Part shown: positions 8,233-16,099 of the stretch, piece by piece
Position numbering within the stretch: the first letter of the stretch is position 1
How the letters are laid out: the number at the start of each line of letters is the position of its first letter
NCBI GenBank assembly: GCA_964445985.1
Contig: CAYUMU010000035.1
Coordinates: forward strand, 1-57,314
Reading direction: 5' to 3'
From: CAYUMU01 sp964445985
GTDB lineage: Bacteria; Planctomycetota; Planctomycetia; Pirellulales; S012-138
Length of the DNA: 57,314 nt
Notes under the pieces: model-generated
Told to the model about the DNA's origin: nothing
The model's input: only the letters and a program-made list of their open reading frames with translations
Databases searched by the model: none
Translations under genes and position numbers: made by a program

Positions 8233-8559
8233 GGAGCGAGGGTGCTGCAAAGGGAGGGAAGGGCAGGGGGATGGCGCGCGACGGTTCTGTTGTCTCTCAA
8301 GTGATTATACGACGCGAGGGGCGGTTCAGACAGGGAGGGATTGTCGTCGACCGTAGGCCAAGCCTCGCCGAGGCTGGCCTGGTGCCGGAAGGTGAATGGA
8401 ACCGCCATGTGTTTGGCTGTTGGGCGACGAGGCGGAGTCTTGGCATACGCGCTAGGTATACTCAGCCGCCGCGAGTTTTGCTGCTGCGTCCAACGGCCCA
8501 TGATGTCGCGGGTTGGGTGCGGCGTGCCGCTCAATAGGCCGGGCTCGGCGAGCCGTGGC
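8233..8559. other. 327-bp gap upstream of lutA
   Basis: No gene is visible. The gap should contain the lutA promoter on the minus strand. It holds two palindromes of the same family (8354-8381 and 8535-8562), the second beginning on the stop codon of the aldo/keto reductase gene. Confidence 0.5.
8354..8381. repeat. AGCCTCGCCGAGGCT palindrome, copy 1
   Basis: AGCCTCG-C-CGAGGCT flanked by TAGGCC and GGCCT. Related copies lie at 8535-8562 and 15821-15848. It lies in an intergenic gap and has no stop codon of its own nearby. Confidence 0.5.
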
Positions 8560-8562
8560 CTA
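8535..8562 (-). terminator. Hairpin starting on the aldo/keto reductase stop codon
   Basis: TAGGCC-GGGCTCG-CGAGCC-GGCCTA is a nearly perfect palindrome whose first three bases on the minus strand are the TAG stop of the reductase gene. It is probably an intrinsic terminator and belongs to the palindrome family also seen at 8354 and 15821. Confidence 0.5.
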
Positions 8563-9393
8563 CGGAATGAGCTGGGCGTTGGTTGCCAGGTGGGCGGGGT
8601 TGAGGCCGCCGATGACGAGGCTGTTCACGCCGGGCGTGTTGAGCACGAAAGGGATGGCCTGGCTGGGGGGCAAATGGCCGGCGGCGAGGCCCTTTTTTAC
8701 CAGCACGCCGATGCCGCGCGAGGCGGCCGCGGCAATGACCTCGGCGTGCGAGGTGTCTTGCAGATGATACTCGACCATCAGCACGTCGGCCCAATCGAGG
8801 GCGGCGGTTGCGGCGGGCACGGTCTTGCCGGAGAAGCCGATGGCGCGGATGAGGCCGGTCTTTTTCAGACGTTGCAGCGTTTCGACCACGGGCGTTTCGG
8901 TGAGCACGCGGAGGTCGTCGCCGGGGGCGTGGATGAAGACCATGTCGAGCACGTCGGTTTGCAGCCGACGGAGGCTGCCGGCCACGCTCTGCTCGACGAC
9001 TGGCTGAGAAAAGTCGTAGTGCGATTCGCCGTTTGCGAAAGCTTCGCCCACTTTGGTGGACAGGACGTATTCGCTGCGACGGTGACTGAGGAGCCGGCCG
9101 ATGCGCTCTTCGCTGAGTCCATAGGCGGGGGCCGTATCGAGGTGGTTGATGCCCAACTCGAGCACGGCCTCGAGCAACCGCTGCACTTCAGGTTCGCTGG
9201 GCAAGTCGTAGGGCTGCGGGTATTTGATCTTTTGGTTGCGGCCAATTTTGAAGGCGCCAAAGCCCAGGCGGCTGACTTCGAGGCCGGTCTTGCCGAGCAC
9301 CGTTCGGGGCGCCGTTCGGGGCATAGCGCGGGGCAGGGGAGGGGAGGAGGGCGCGGCGGCACGGTCGGGGATGGCCATGTGGGCTTCTCTCAT
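8560..9393 (-). CDS. Aldo/keto reductase
   Basis: The 277-residue product is an aldo/keto reductase, an NAD(P)H-dependent TIM-barrel enzyme reducing carbonyls. It starts the fold with RTVLGKTGLEVSRLGFGAFKIG. Catalytic residues are recognisable: Asp and Tyr in HLDTAPAYG, Lys in LSTKVGEAF and His in VFIHAPG. The C-terminus (GVNSLVIGGLNP) fits the cofactor-binding segment. The frame is open much further upstream only because it runs through the preceding gene; ATG at 9393 lies five bases past that gene's stop and ATG at 9378 is the alternative (GAGAAG upstream). Tight coupling to the FAD oxidoreductase suggests a shared pathway. The substrate is unknown. Confidence 0.88.
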   Translation of the reverse strand: MREAHMAIPDRAAAPSSPPLPRAMPRTAPRTVLGKTGLEVSRLGFGAFKIGRNQKIKYPQPYDLPSEPEVQRLLEAVLELGINHLDTAPAYGLSEERIGRLLSHRRSEYVLSTKVGEAFANGESHYDFSQPVVEQSVAGSLRRLQTDVLDMVFIHAPGDDLRVLTETPVVETLQRLKKTGLIRAIGFSGKTVPAATAALDWADVLMVEYHLQDTSHAEVIAAAASRGIGVLVKKGLAAGHLPPSQAIPFVLNTPGVNSLVIGGLNPAHLATNAQLIP

Positions 9394-9398
9394 GGGAT

Positions 9399-10652
9399 TC
9401 AGGAAGCCTTTTTGTGTTGCGAATTTTTTAACGTAGGCGAACTGCCGAGAAAGATGGCGGTTTCCCAGGGAGGTTGCGCCACCGCGGGACGCGGCCAGGC
9501 TTGTAGCGCGGCGGCGTATTGCTCGGGCGGCACGTTCGCGGTGGCTGTGGCACCTGCCGCGACCGTGCGCAAGACCGCTTCGGCCAACTGCGGCACGAGC
9601 ACCAGTTTGGTGGGCCAGATGGTAAGGATGTTGTGATCTTGGGTAACGCGGAACGAGTCGGGCCGCCCGCCGGTGCGGGTGGCGCCTTCGGCTCGATCGA
9701 CGGCGTAGGTTGCCCAATCGATGGGGGAAAGGTCGAGCGTGGGGAGCACCGAGGCGACTTCGGCCTGGGCAGCGGCGATGAGTTTGGCGGGGTCCCAGGC
9801 AACGCCATCTTCGGCAATTTGGCCGCCGACTTGCCAGACGGCGCGGCCGGCGGTGTCGAGGCCGGAGGTGATCGAGACGCGGGTATGTCCGCCGTCGACG
9901 CAATGTCCAAAGAAGGAGGGCAGGGGGCCGCGCATCAAGACCATGTGCAAGGGGCGGCGTTGCATGGCGCCCGCGGGGAGGCCGAGTTGTGCGCGAAGAT
10001 GTTCGTTGCCGGCGCCGGCGGCGAGCACGGTCCAGCGGGGCTGGAGTTCGACGGTTTGCCCGGCGTGATGCAGATGAATGATTGGGCCATTACCAAGCGT
10101 GGGAGGTTCGATTTCCAAGCCTGAGGTGGGATCGATTTGGAAGATGGCGTTTTTGTGCTGCTCTGCCAGGGCGGCGAGGATGGAGGCTGGCGAGAGGACT
10201 TGCTCATCCACACGATAAACGGAGCCGTGGCAATCGCGGAGCAGGGGAGGGCGGTCTTCGGCTGGCACGGCTTGGGGGGTGACCTTGAGGCCGAGCTTGG
10301 CGCCAAACATGCCTAAGCGCGAGGCGGCCGAGTCGGTTCCCCACAGGTAGAAGTGTTCGGAAAGCACCTCGGCGGCTTGCAGCGAGGGGGCTTCTTCGCC
10401 GGCCAGGCAACGCCGCCAAACGGCTGGCATTTCGCGGGCTTCGCGGGCCGCGGCGCTCACCAGCCCTTTGAGCGAATACTTGAGGCCGCTGTGGAGGATG
10501 CCTTGCGAGGCGATGGTTTGGCCTGCCCCCAGGGCGTGGGCTTCGAGCAGCACCGCGGAAACGCCTGCCTGTCGCAAGCGGTTGAGTAACCACAGTCCGG
10601 CCGCGCCGCCGCCGAAGATCACACAATCGACGTTGAGGCGGGGGGTAACCAT
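9399..10652 (-). CDS. FAD-dependent oxidoreductase (DAO / glycerol-3-phosphate dehydrogenase-like)
   Basis: This 417-residue protein begins with a dinucleotide-binding motif (VDCVIFGGGAAGLWLLNRL and VLLEAHALGAGQT) and has the ILHSGLKYSLKG segment after it, which places it in the DAO superfamily near glycerol-3-phosphate and 2-hydroxyacid oxidases. An Ala/Gly-rich second FAD site (WTVLAAGAGNEHLRAQLGL) follows near residue 220. It has no signal peptide or membrane helix. The stop (TGA, 9399-9401) lies six bases before the aldo/keto reductase ATG, so the pair is translationally close. The substrate cannot be named. The C-terminal KNSQHKKAS tail looks unstructured. Confidence 0.82.
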   Translation of the reverse strand: MVTPRLNVDCVIFGGGAAGLWLLNRLRQAGVSAVLLEAHALGAGQTIASQGILHSGLKYSLKGLVSAAAREAREMPAVWRRCLAGEEAPSLQAAEVLSEHFYLWGTDSAASRLGMFGAKLGLKVTPQAVPAEDRPPLLRDCHGSVYRVDEQVLSPASILAALAEQHKNAIFQIDPTSGLEIEPPTLGNGPIIHLHHAGQTVELQPRWTVLAAGAGNEHLRAQLGLPAGAMQRRPLHMVLMRGPLPSFFGHCVDGGHTRVSITSGLDTAGRAVWQVGGQIAEDGVAWDPAKLIAAAQAEVASVLPTLDLSPIDWATYAVDRAEGATRTGGRPDSFRVTQDHNILTIWPTKLVLVPQLAEAVLRTVAAGATATANVPPEQYAAALQAWPRPAVAQPPWETAIFLGSSPTLKNSQHKKAS

Positions 10653-10946
10653 GGCGGATATGGATGCTGAAAGGAAATGGGTTGAGCATGGCCAACACGG
10701 CTGGATTTTAGAGAATGAGGCCGGGTGGAACCAGACGGGATTGGGGGTTTGGGGCTTGATAGGCGGCGAGATTGTGAAGGGCTGGTGTCAAAAATATGGG
10801 AGCTTGCGGCGTATCTCTTGCAAGAACTGGCGCAGCTGCCGCGTTTCTGGGGGCAGGCTGTCGGCTGGGGCAAATGCAAATCAAACGCTGCACGGCGACA
10901 GCTTGACCCCAGCCACCCAAACTATTCTCTATTTATTCATCATGAT

Positions 10947-11492
10947 ATGAAAAACCGTCAAATTACGATTAGCAAGTTTCTCAGCAAACGCTTGCGGCAT
11001 AGTCCCGAGTCGATTGGCATTACCCTGGACTCGGCCGGGTGGACTTCCATCGACGGCTTGCTGGCGGCCGCCGCCGCGCATGGGTTTGTCATCAGTCGGG
11101 CCGAGCTCGATGAGGTGGTGGCCCACTGTGTAAAGCAGCGGTTCGCCGTGGATGCCAGCGGAACCAAGATTCGCGCCAACCAAGGGCATTCGGTCAAGCT
11201 CGACCTGCGACTGCCGGCCGCCGTGCCGCCGGCGCAATTGTTTCATGGCACGGTGGCCAGGTTCTTGGAGGCGATTTTAGCCCAAGGGCTGCAGAAAATG
11301 GGCCGGCAGCATGTGCATCTTTCGGTCGATCGGGCCACTGCCGAGAAGGTGGGCGCCCGACGAGGCAAGCCGGTGGTGCTGCGGATCGATTCGGCTCAGA
11401 TGGCCGCCGACGGCTGCACGTTTTGGCTGTCGGCCAACGGCGTGTGGCTGGTGGATGCGGTTCCGCCGCGGTATTTGCGGTCGGAACCGTAG
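10947..11492 (+). CDS. kptA: RNA 2'-phosphotransferase, KptA/Tpt1 family
   Basis: The 181-residue product matches KptA/Tpt1, which removes an internal RNA 2'-phosphate by transferring it to NAD+. The conserved chain is visible: KFLSKRLRHSPE near residue 10, GW followed by a winged-helix-like lobe, RANQGHS at 76-82, FHGT at 99-102, HVHLSVD around 122, and the C-terminal FWLSANGVWLVDAVPPRYL. Length is normal. The frame is open upstream to 10725, but only the ATG at 10947 gives the family start. It stands alone, diverging from the FAD oxidoreductase and converging on the cyclophilin gene across a perfect 12-bp palindrome. Bacteria generally lack the fungal-type tRNA splicing that makes the usual substrate, so the native substrate is unknown. 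Confidence 0.92.
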   Translation: MKNRQITISKFLSKRLRHSPESIGITLDSAGWTSIDGLLAAAAAHGFVISRAELDEVVAHCVKQRFAVDASGTKIRANQGHSVKLDLRLPAAVPPAQLFHGTVARFLEAILAQGLQKMGRQHVHLSVDRATAEKVGARRGKPVVLRIDSAQMAADGCTFWLSANGVWLVDAVPPRYLRSEP

Positions 11493-11513
11493 GGGGCCGA
11501 TCAGATCACTTTA

Positions 11514-11540
11514 CATGCTTACGCCACGGGCGTAAGCATG
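11514..11540. terminator. Perfect palindrome, CATGCTTACGCC family, copy 1
   Basis: CATGCTTACGCC-ACG-GGCGTAAGCATG is a perfect 12-bp stem with a 3-base loop, placed between the convergent kptA and cyclophilin genes. Identical or near-identical copies lie at 21186-21212 and 32140-32167, each followed by GGCAC. It is probably a bidirectional terminator and REP-like repeat. Confidence 0.65.
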
Positions 11541-11554
11541 GCACGCGCGCGGCG

Positions 11555-12244
11555 TTATTTGCGAAGCACGTTCTTTACCACGACGGCCTGCTTGGGAACC
11601 ATCATGAAAGTTTCGCCGTTCACGTCGCGGTCTTCGACCGGCATGTGCGAAAGCTTCTCGAGGATGTCCATGCCGCCGGTCACCTGGCCAAACACGCAGA
11701 AGCCATATTCTTCGGGCGTGCGGCCGTGGTGGTCGAGGTGGGAGTTGTCGGCCATGTTGATAAAGAACTGGCTGGTCGAGCTGTCGATGCTATCGGGCTG
11801 GCGAGCCAGGGCGATCGTACCTTTGGCGTTTTTGAGGCCGTTGTCGGCTTCGTTGCGCACCGGCGGTTGGGTGGGCTTTTCGATCAGGTCTTCGGTGAAG
11901 CCGCCAGCCAGCAAAATGTCGCCTTCGCGAACCTGGTGGAAGATGGTGCCGTTGTAGTGACCGCTGTCGGCATACGTCAGAAAGTTATCGACGGTGAGCG
12001 GAGCCTTCTCCGAATCGAGCCGCAGGGTGATGTCACCCAGGTTCGTGGAGATGACCACCTCGGGGTGCAAATTTCGTTTCGGCTTCGACGCGACCGCGGC
12101 GCTGGGAGCCGAGGTGGATGTTACCTGGGCTTGCACCGAGGGATCGGTGTTTGCTGCTGGATGTGCGGTGTCGGCCGCTTCACCACCGCAGCCGGCAATC
12201 AACATCGCGGCGCCCAACAAGCTGCCATACCACAGTTTCCGCAT
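11555..12244 (-). CDS. Peptidyl-prolyl cis-trans isomerase (cyclophilin), lipoprotein
   Basis: The 229-residue product is a cyclophilin-type prolyl isomerase carried as a lipoprotein. The signal peptide ends in a lipobox, LIAG-C19, followed by a Thr/Ala/Pro-rich linker of about 40 residues. The enzyme domain starts at VVISTNLGDITLRLDSEKAPLTVDNFL and contains YNGTIFHQV (the catalytic Arg region reads Gln here: FHQVREG rather than FHRVI), GGFTED, GTIALARQ, SQFFIN and FGQVTGGMDILEKL. The change from FHR to FHQ at the usual catalytic Arg is notable and may lower activity. The ATG at 12244 is chosen over 12262 because it starts the Lys-containing signal. It acts, if active, on the outer side of the membrane. 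Confidence 0.85.
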   Translation of the reverse strand: MRKLWYGSLLGAAMLIAGCGGEAADTAHPAANTDPSVQAQVTSTSAPSAAVASKPKRNLHPEVVISTNLGDITLRLDSEKAPLTVDNFLTYADSGHYNGTIFHQVREGDILLAGGFTEDLIEKPTQPPVRNEADNGLKNAKGTIALARQPDSIDSSTSQFFINMADNSHLDHHGRTPEEYGFCVFGQVTGGMDILEKLSHMPVEDRDVNGETFMMVPKQAVVVKNVLRK

Positions 12245-12509
12245 CCCTGAGCCTCCGTGCATTGGGTCTTTGTGGGCAAAGCTCTGGGTTGCGATGCCCG
12301 CAGAAATTGTTCGTTACTGGATTTCGCGAGTCGCAGGCAACCTTCGCCACGCGATTTCGGAAACCGCCCGTGCGGCTGGGATACCCACGGGGGGCGGTAT
12401 CATGGACAGATTCGACATTTTGTGCAACAGCGGTTCGCCCTGGTTTTGCACTTAGTTGGGAGGACCGCGGAGCGAAGGGGTTTGGCGGCGCGAATACAAG
12501 CGCTCGGGC

Positions 12510-13904
12510 TTAGGCAAATGCTGTCGCCGGCAGGGCCGGAAGCGGGCGAACTTTGGCGTCGTGGGGACGAGGGACTCGAATAATGTCGGCGCCCAAGGAA
12601 GCCAGCTTGCTTTCCAACTGCTGGTAGCCGCGGTCCAGGTGCTCGATGTTTTGCACGCAGACAGGCTGCGATGTGCCGAGCGCTGCCAGCACCAAGGCGG
12701 CCGCGCCGCGAAGGTCGGTGGTCGGCAGGCAAAGTGGCGGGCCGCTAGCACGCAGGGGTAGCGCTCCTTCCACATGGATGGTGCTGCCTTGCCGCGAGAT
12801 GGTTGCGCCCAGGCGAAGAAGGCCGGCCAAATGGGCAAAGCGTTCGGGGAACACGCGATCGACCAGCGTGGAACGGCCGCTGGCCAGGCAGGCGAGGGCC
12901 GTGAACGGGGCTTGCAGGTCGGTGGGCAGGCCGGGGTAAGGTTCGGCGATGGCCGAGAAGGGCAGGGGCCTTTGCCCCATGGCCAGGCCGATCCGGTGGG
13001 GGCCGATATCAAGCTGCCCGCCGGCTTGCTGAAGAAGGTGGCAAACTTCTGTCAGATGCGCGGGCATGACGCCGGTGACGGTGACTTCGCCACCAGCAAT
13101 GGCGGCGGCCAGCAGCAGCGTGGCGGCTTCGATGCGGTCGGGAATGACGCGGTAGGCGCCGCCGCCCAGGCAATCGACGCCAGCGATTTGGATGCAGGCC
13201 GTGCCGAGGCCGGTGATATTCGCACCCAGGATTTGGAGGAATCGGCCGGTATCGACCACCTCAGGCTCGCGGGCCGCGCCATGGATGATGGTGGTTCCGC
13301 GGGCGAGCGTGGCGGCCGACATCACGTTGATGGTGCCGGTGACCGTGCTGCCGTGCGGGCCGGTGAGGTTGATTTCGGCCCCTTGCAGCCGGTCGGCCTT
13401 GGCGGTGATGTGGCCTTCGCCGAATTCGATTTTTGCCCCCAGGGCAGCCAGACCGCGAAGGTGCAACTCCACCGGTCGCGGTCCAATGCGGCAGCCGCCG
13501 GGCAGGGCGAGCGTGGCGCGGCCGTAGCGGGCGAGGAGCGGACCCAGCAGGCAAAAACCGGCCCTCATTTGCCGCGGCAGCGAGGGCTCCACCAGTCCAT
13601 CGCCGGCGTGTTGGTTGGTGAGGTGCAGCCACAGCGGCGGGGCCAGGTTGGTCGAAGGATTTCCCTGGCAGGTGTGCAGCGCGATGTTGCAGCCCAGGTG
13701 GCGCAGCAGGGCCAGCATGGTATCGACATCGCCCACGGCGGGGATGCCTTCGAGCACGACCGGCCCTTGAGCCAAGACCGAGGCGGCCAAAATGGGGAGC
13801 GCGGCGTTCTTGGCGCCCGAAACGGCGACCGTGCCGGCGAGCGGGCGGCCGCCGCGGATTTCGAGCCAGCTAGTCGCGGGCGGTGGTAAAACTGGGAGGG
13901 CCAT
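12510..13904 (-). CDS. murA: UDP-N-acetylglucosamine 1-carboxyvinyltransferase
   Basis: The 464-residue product is MurA, which adds enolpyruvate to UDP-GlcNAc in the first committed step of peptidoglycan synthesis. The two-domain EPSP synthase fold shows LEIRGGRPLAGTVAVSGAKNAALPIL (K32 and N33 bind substrate), PRQMRAGFCLLGPLLARYG and the catalytic-loop Cys in LPGGCRIGPRPVELHL (C138), then DRIEAATLLLAAA and YPGLPTDLQAPFTALA. A roughly 25-residue insertion (around 80-105) lies before the family's KMRAS-like segment. ATG 13904 with AAGGACG upstream is preferred to the open extension to 14024. A complete MurA indicates that the cell makes, or keeps the capacity to make, peptidoglycan precursors. 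The C-terminus is Ala/Pro-rich. Confidence 0.93.
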   Translation of the reverse strand: MALPVLPPPATSWLEIRGGRPLAGTVAVSGAKNAALPILAASVLAQGPVVLEGIPAVGDVDTMLALLRHLGCNIALHTCQGNPSTNLAPPLWLHLTNQHAGDGLVEPSLPRQMRAGFCLLGPLLARYGRATLALPGGCRIGPRPVELHLRGLAALGAKIEFGEGHITAKADRLQGAEINLTGPHGSTVTGTINVMSAATLARGTTIIHGAAREPEVVDTGRFLQILGANITGLGTACIQIAGVDCLGGGAYRVIPDRIEAATLLLAAAIAGGEVTVTGVMPAHLTEVCHLLQQAGGQLDIGPHRIGLAMGQRPLPFSAIAEPYPGLPTDLQAPFTALACLASGRSTLVDRVFPERFAHLAGLLRLGATISRQGSTIHVEGALPLRASGPPLCLPTTDLRGAAALVLAALGTSQPVCVQNIEHLDRGYQQLESKLASLGADIIRVPRPHDAKVRPLPALPATAFA

Positions 13905-14089
13905 GGGTAGCGTCCTTGCCGTTTGGCTTGCGGCCCTGTGGAGGCATGGGGAATGAAATCGCGCACCTAGCGCCGACTTGGGTGGCGATGGTATTGCGCG
14001 ATCTGCTGTGTGAGCATGTCGCAACGGTGGCAGGCATGCAAGATGAGTTGCTGCTAGCGGGGCAGGGCAGGGGAGGTTTGGGTGGGGGG

Positions 14090-14131
14090 CCAGAACCGCA
14101 AAAGCCCTCCCCCCGCGCAGCGAGGAACGCC
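14090..14131. repeat. GGGGGAGGG-type repeat, copy in murA/DUF1572 intergenic region
   Basis: AGCCCTCCCCCCGCGCAGCGAGGAAC is the reverse complement of a segment found at about 24565 and 30940. Next to it lies GGGTGGGGGGCCAGAA, the reverse complement of a module found at about 24515. The two modules occur here in swapped order compared with the copy at 24446-24597. Confidence 0.5.
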
Positions 14132-14171
14132 CACGCTCTCTGGCTTGCCGCAGCGACCAAAACGCCGGAAA

Positions 14172-14723
14172 ATGTTGGCTATGGATACGTACTCAATGGA
14201 TAGTCTGGCCGCCGCTGTCGTTGCTGCCGCCGACTCGGCGTTTCGTTCACAAAAAAGCCTGGTCGAGCGGGCCGTTGCTCAACTGCCCGACGACAAGCTG
14301 CATATTTCGCTGCATGTGGAGACCAACTGCATTGCGGTGATCATAAAGCATGTGGCGGGCAACTTGCGGTCGCGGTGGACCGACTTTTTAACGACCGACG
14401 GCGAAAAGCCGTGGCGCGACCGCGATAGCGAGTTTCTGGATACCTTTGCCAGCCGCGACGAGCTGCTACGGTTTTGGGAAGCAGGTTGGGCGTGCTTATT
14501 TGATTCACTGGCCGCGCTCACGGCGGACGATTTGGCCCGCACCGTGACCATTCGCGGCGAGCCGCACTCGGTGCCGCTGGCGATCAGCCGCAGTTTGGCC
14601 CACTGCGGGTATCATGCGGGGCAGATCGTGCAGGTTGCCCGCGTGTTGGCGGGGGATGATTGGAGCGTGCTGACCATTCCGCGGGGCGGCTCGGCGCCTT
14701 TTAATGCCAGCCAGCGAAGCTGA
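14172..14723 (+). CDS. DUF1572 / DinB-like four-helix protein
   Basis: The 183-residue product matches DUF1572, a branch of the DinB/YfiT four-helix-bundle superfamily. These are usually metal-binding and some act in thiol transfer or hydrolysis. The three superfamily histidines are visible: one in AVIIKHVAGNLRSRW, two in RSLAHCGYHAGQIVQVARV. The C-terminus (WSVLTIPRGGS) is the DUF1572 tail. ATG 14172 and ATG 14181 are both possible; the frame extends upstream through a repeat element and that part is not real. It diverges from murA. The biochemical function is unknown. Confidence 0.82.
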   Translation: MLAMDTYSMDSLAAAVVAAADSAFRSQKSLVERAVAQLPDDKLHISLHVETNCIAVIIKHVAGNLRSRWTDFLTTDGEKPWRDRDSEFLDTFASRDELLRFWEAGWACLFDSLAALTADDLARTVTIRGEPHSVPLAISRSLAHCGYHAGQIVQVARVLAGDDWSVLTIPRGGSAPFNASQRS

Positions 14724-14848
14724 CGGGGGCCGGTTCCCTGCGGGCTGTCGGTTGTCGTTCGGCCGGTTGTCTCCTGCTTGCCACTGGGGTAACTTGCCCA
14801 GGTCGTTGGCGTTGTCAGCCCGGCTGTTCTTCTTGAGGTTTTCTTGCC

Positions 14849-15823
14849 ATGACCGATGCCGCGAAGACTCCGCGGGCCGTTGCCGGCTTGACCATTGGCC
14901 AGATCATTCGCCACGATCCGCGGTTGGACGACCTGGTTGCGGCCGACGCCAAGATTGAAGTGCTGGCCGAGGGCTTCTGTTGGTCGGAGGGGCCGGTCTG
15001 GGTGCCCCGCGATGGCGGCTACCTGTTGTTTTCCGACATCCCTCGGAACAGCATTTTCAAGTGGCAGGAAGGCGCGGGCTTGAGCCTGTTCTTAAAGCCG
15101 TCGGGCTATACGGGCGAGGAAATCTGGGAGCCGGAGCCGGGGAGCAATGGGCTCGCGCTCGACGGCGAGGGCCGGCTGGGGATGTGCGAGCACGGCGATC
15201 GGCGGGTGTCGCGGTTGATTCGCGAAAAGGACGGCGTCAAGGAAACGCTGGCCGATCGCTTTGAAGGCCGCCGGCTCAACAGCCCTAACGATCTGGTCTA
15301 TCACTCCGGCGGCGATCTCTACTTCACCGATCCGCCTTATGGCCTGCCCAAGCGGTGGGAAGACCCGCGCCGCGAGCTCGACTTCTGCGGCGTGTACAAG
15401 GTCGATCCGCAAGGGAAAGTGGCCCTCCTCGTCCGCGACATGGCGCTGCCCAACGGGCTGGTGTTCTCGCCCGACGAAAAGACCCTGTACGTGGCCCAAT
15501 CCGACCCCGAGGCGGCAATCTGGATGGCGTTCGATGTGAAGCGAGACGGCACGCTGGAGGGCGGCCGAGTGTTCTTCGACGCCACCGAGTGGACGGCCGA
15601 TCAAAACGGTCTGCCCGACGGTCTCACGGTTGATCAATACGGCAACCTGTTCGCCACCGGGCCAGGCGGCATCCACGTGTTCACGCCCCAGGCTGAGCTA
15701 CTTGGCACCATCGTCACCGGCGAAGCCAACAGCAACTGCACCTTCGGCGGCGAAGACGGCCGCGATCTGTATATCACGGCCGATGGCTACGTTTGCCGAG
15801 TGCGGATGGAGACGAAAAAGTAG
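14849..15823 (+). CDS. SMP-30/gluconolactonase/LRE family protein
   Basis: The 324-residue product is a six-bladed propeller of the SMP-30/gluconolactonase family, which hydrolyse sugar lactones or related esters using a bound divalent metal. Family landmarks: EGFCWSEGPVWVP (metal Glu), GSNGLALDGEGRLGMCEHG, LNSPNDLVYHSGGDLYFTDP (metal Asn), LPNGLVFSPDEKTLYVA and LPDGLTVDQYGNLFATGPGG (metal Asp). No signal peptide is present, so it is probably cytoplasmic. A GAGGT ribosome site lies nine bases upstream of the ATG. The stop codon is the first element of a hairpin. The exact lactone cannot be named. Confidence 0.88.
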   Translation: MTDAAKTPRAVAGLTIGQIIRHDPRLDDLVAADAKIEVLAEGFCWSEGPVWVPRDGGYLLFSDIPRNSIFKWQEGAGLSLFLKPSGYTGEEIWEPEPGSNGLALDGEGRLGMCEHGDRRVSRLIREKDGVKETLADRFEGRRLNSPNDLVYHSGGDLYFTDPPYGLPKRWEDPRRELDFCGVYKVDPQGKVALLVRDMALPNGLVFSPDEKTLYVAQSDPEAAIWMAFDVKRDGTLEGGRVFFDATEWTADQNGLPDGLTVDQYGNLFATGPGGIHVFTPQAELLGTIVTGEANSNCTFGGEDGRDLYITADGYVCRVRMETKK

Positions 15824-15848
15824 GGCCAGCCTCACCGAGGCTGCCCTT
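15821..15848 (+). terminator. Hairpin starting on the SMP-30 stop codon
   Basis: TAGGGC-CAGCCTC-CGAGGCTG-CCCT begins at the TAG stop of the lactonase gene. It is related to the palindromes at 8354 and 8535 and is probably a terminator. Confidence 0.5.
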
Positions 15849-16087
15849 TGGCCGGCAGAAGAAGCACCTCGCCGGCATGATTGGCGGGAAAACGACGCAG
15901 CGGTGTCTTGGGAACGACGCCACGGTCAACACCAAATCATGCCTCTCCCCTATGGTGTTGGGGGGAACGCTTTACTTACAATGGTGGGGCAGGGCGGGCC
16001 AAGAGGAGCGGCTCTCCATCAACACGCTCAGCCAAGGTTGAAGTGGCAAGGCTCCGGTGTCACCGCCTGAACACTCTGATGACTGTC

Positions 16088-16095
16088 GAGGGGGG
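16088..16095 (+). promoter_or_regulatory. Ribosome binding site fixing the WD40 kinase start
   Basis: GAGGGGGG lies four bases upstream of the ATG at 16100, whereas upstream in-frame starts (15881, 16079) have no such site. Confidence 0.5.
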
Positions 16096-16099
16096 CAAA

